Assembly (NCBI GenBank): GCA_947498445.1 | Contig: CANMLK010000003.1 | Location: 1 to 50,368, forward strand | Source of the DNA: Beijerinckiaceae bacterium | GTDB lineage: Bacteria; Pseudomonadota; Alphaproteobacteria; Rhizobiales; Beijerinckiaceae | Direction of reading: 5' to 3' | Length of the DNA: 50,368 nt | In this document: positions 50,262-50,368 of the stretch, one piece after another | Position numbering within the stretch: the stretch's first letter is position 1 | Layout of the letters: every line of letters starts with the position of its first letter | Notes under the pieces: generated by a model | Told to the model about the DNA's origin: nothing | The model's input: the letters and a program-made list of their open reading frames with translations, nothing else | The model's database searches: none | Made by a program: the position numbers and the translations under genes

Positions 50262-50368
50262 GAGCGCGTTGACATTCAAGATTCCCCAGGACTCTCAAAT
50301 CTGATTCAAGCTCCTTTTCGGATAGGAGCGTTGAATGTCGGCGGTTCGCCTGTCTCTTCGGGACGATC
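50262..50368 (+). mobile_element. Left end of a probable IS5-type insertion sequence, cut by the window edge
   Basis: After a TA dinucleotide (50260-50261), GAGCGCGTTGACATTCAAG begins a segment that reads like the end of an IS5-family (IS427-type) element: a short terminal stretch, then a ribosome site and a transposase start. The right end is outside the window, so inverted repeats and target duplication cannot be checked. Confidence 0.5.
50335..50368 (+). CDS. Start of a probable IS5-type transposase, partial
   Basis: ATG at 50335 follows AGGAG by 6 bases and encodes MSAVRLSLRDD before the window ends. The wording is like the start of rhizobial IS5-family transposases, but only 11 residues are visible, so the call rests mostly on the flanking sequence. 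Confidence 0.42.
   Translation, partial: MSAVRLSLRDD

Overview
The window is a high-GC stretch of an alphaproteobacterial chromosome, most likely Hyphomicrobiales (Bradyrhizobium/Beijerinckiaceae-like). The evidence is a class I lysyl-tRNA synthetase, a long dCTP deaminase divergent from metZ, a Fur/Mur regulator without CxxC motifs, a NrtR-like NAD regulator after HD and phosphatase genes, an argD-argF-hslO operon, and rhizobial-type intergenic palindromes. No rRNA, CRISPR array or phage is visible; the start of a probable IS5-type element lies at the right edge. Genus-level placement is inference.

Layout. 1-4.6 kb: the 3' end of a TadG-like gene, two orphan Bug/TctC-type binding proteins, a broken isochorismatase-like gene, two exported RidA-family proteins and tRNA-Gly(CCC). 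4.9-10.2 kb: dcd, metZ, then a coupled run of tag, HD hydrolase, tyrosine phosphatase and NAD regulator. 10.2-12.4 kb: a more AT-rich pair, cytochrome c and a PQQ-dependent dehydrogenase, convergent on a shared terminator. 12.7-28.5 kb: mostly core genes (fur/mur, ald, a DUF2339 membrane protein, xseB, apaG, argE, SCO, an amino-acid-type binding protein, a family 2 glycosyltransferase, lysK, TauE, an S24 regulator, and a permease split over two genes).

28.5-43.9 kb is the accessory core. First comes a phthalate-type aromatic module: Rieske oxygenase, divergent Rieske ferredoxin, IclR regulator, flavin/[2Fe-2S] reductase and a 4,5-dihydroxyphthalate decarboxylase homologue. A 10+3+10 bp perfect palindrome sits in the divergent promoter. 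Next to it is an unusual cluster that I do not recognise as a described system: three cupin proteins and two EutA-like ASKHA ATPases, arranged as two cupin/ATPase pairs on opposite strands. One ATPase has histidine-rich ends, and a small protein with a histidine-rich tail lies at the end of its operon. No cobalamin enzyme, the normal client of EutA, is nearby. My main hypothesis is that the ATPases activate or metallate the cupin proteins.

43.9-50.4 kb: an MFS exporter, an SsuBC/TauBC-type ABC permease and ATPase with no binding-protein gene next to them, and argD-argF-hslO behind a predicted promoter and leader hairpin.

Protein functions are assigned from recognisable motifs and family resemblance read by eye; no database search was run. 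Starts were chosen from Shine-Dalgarno-like sequences, signal peptides and family length.
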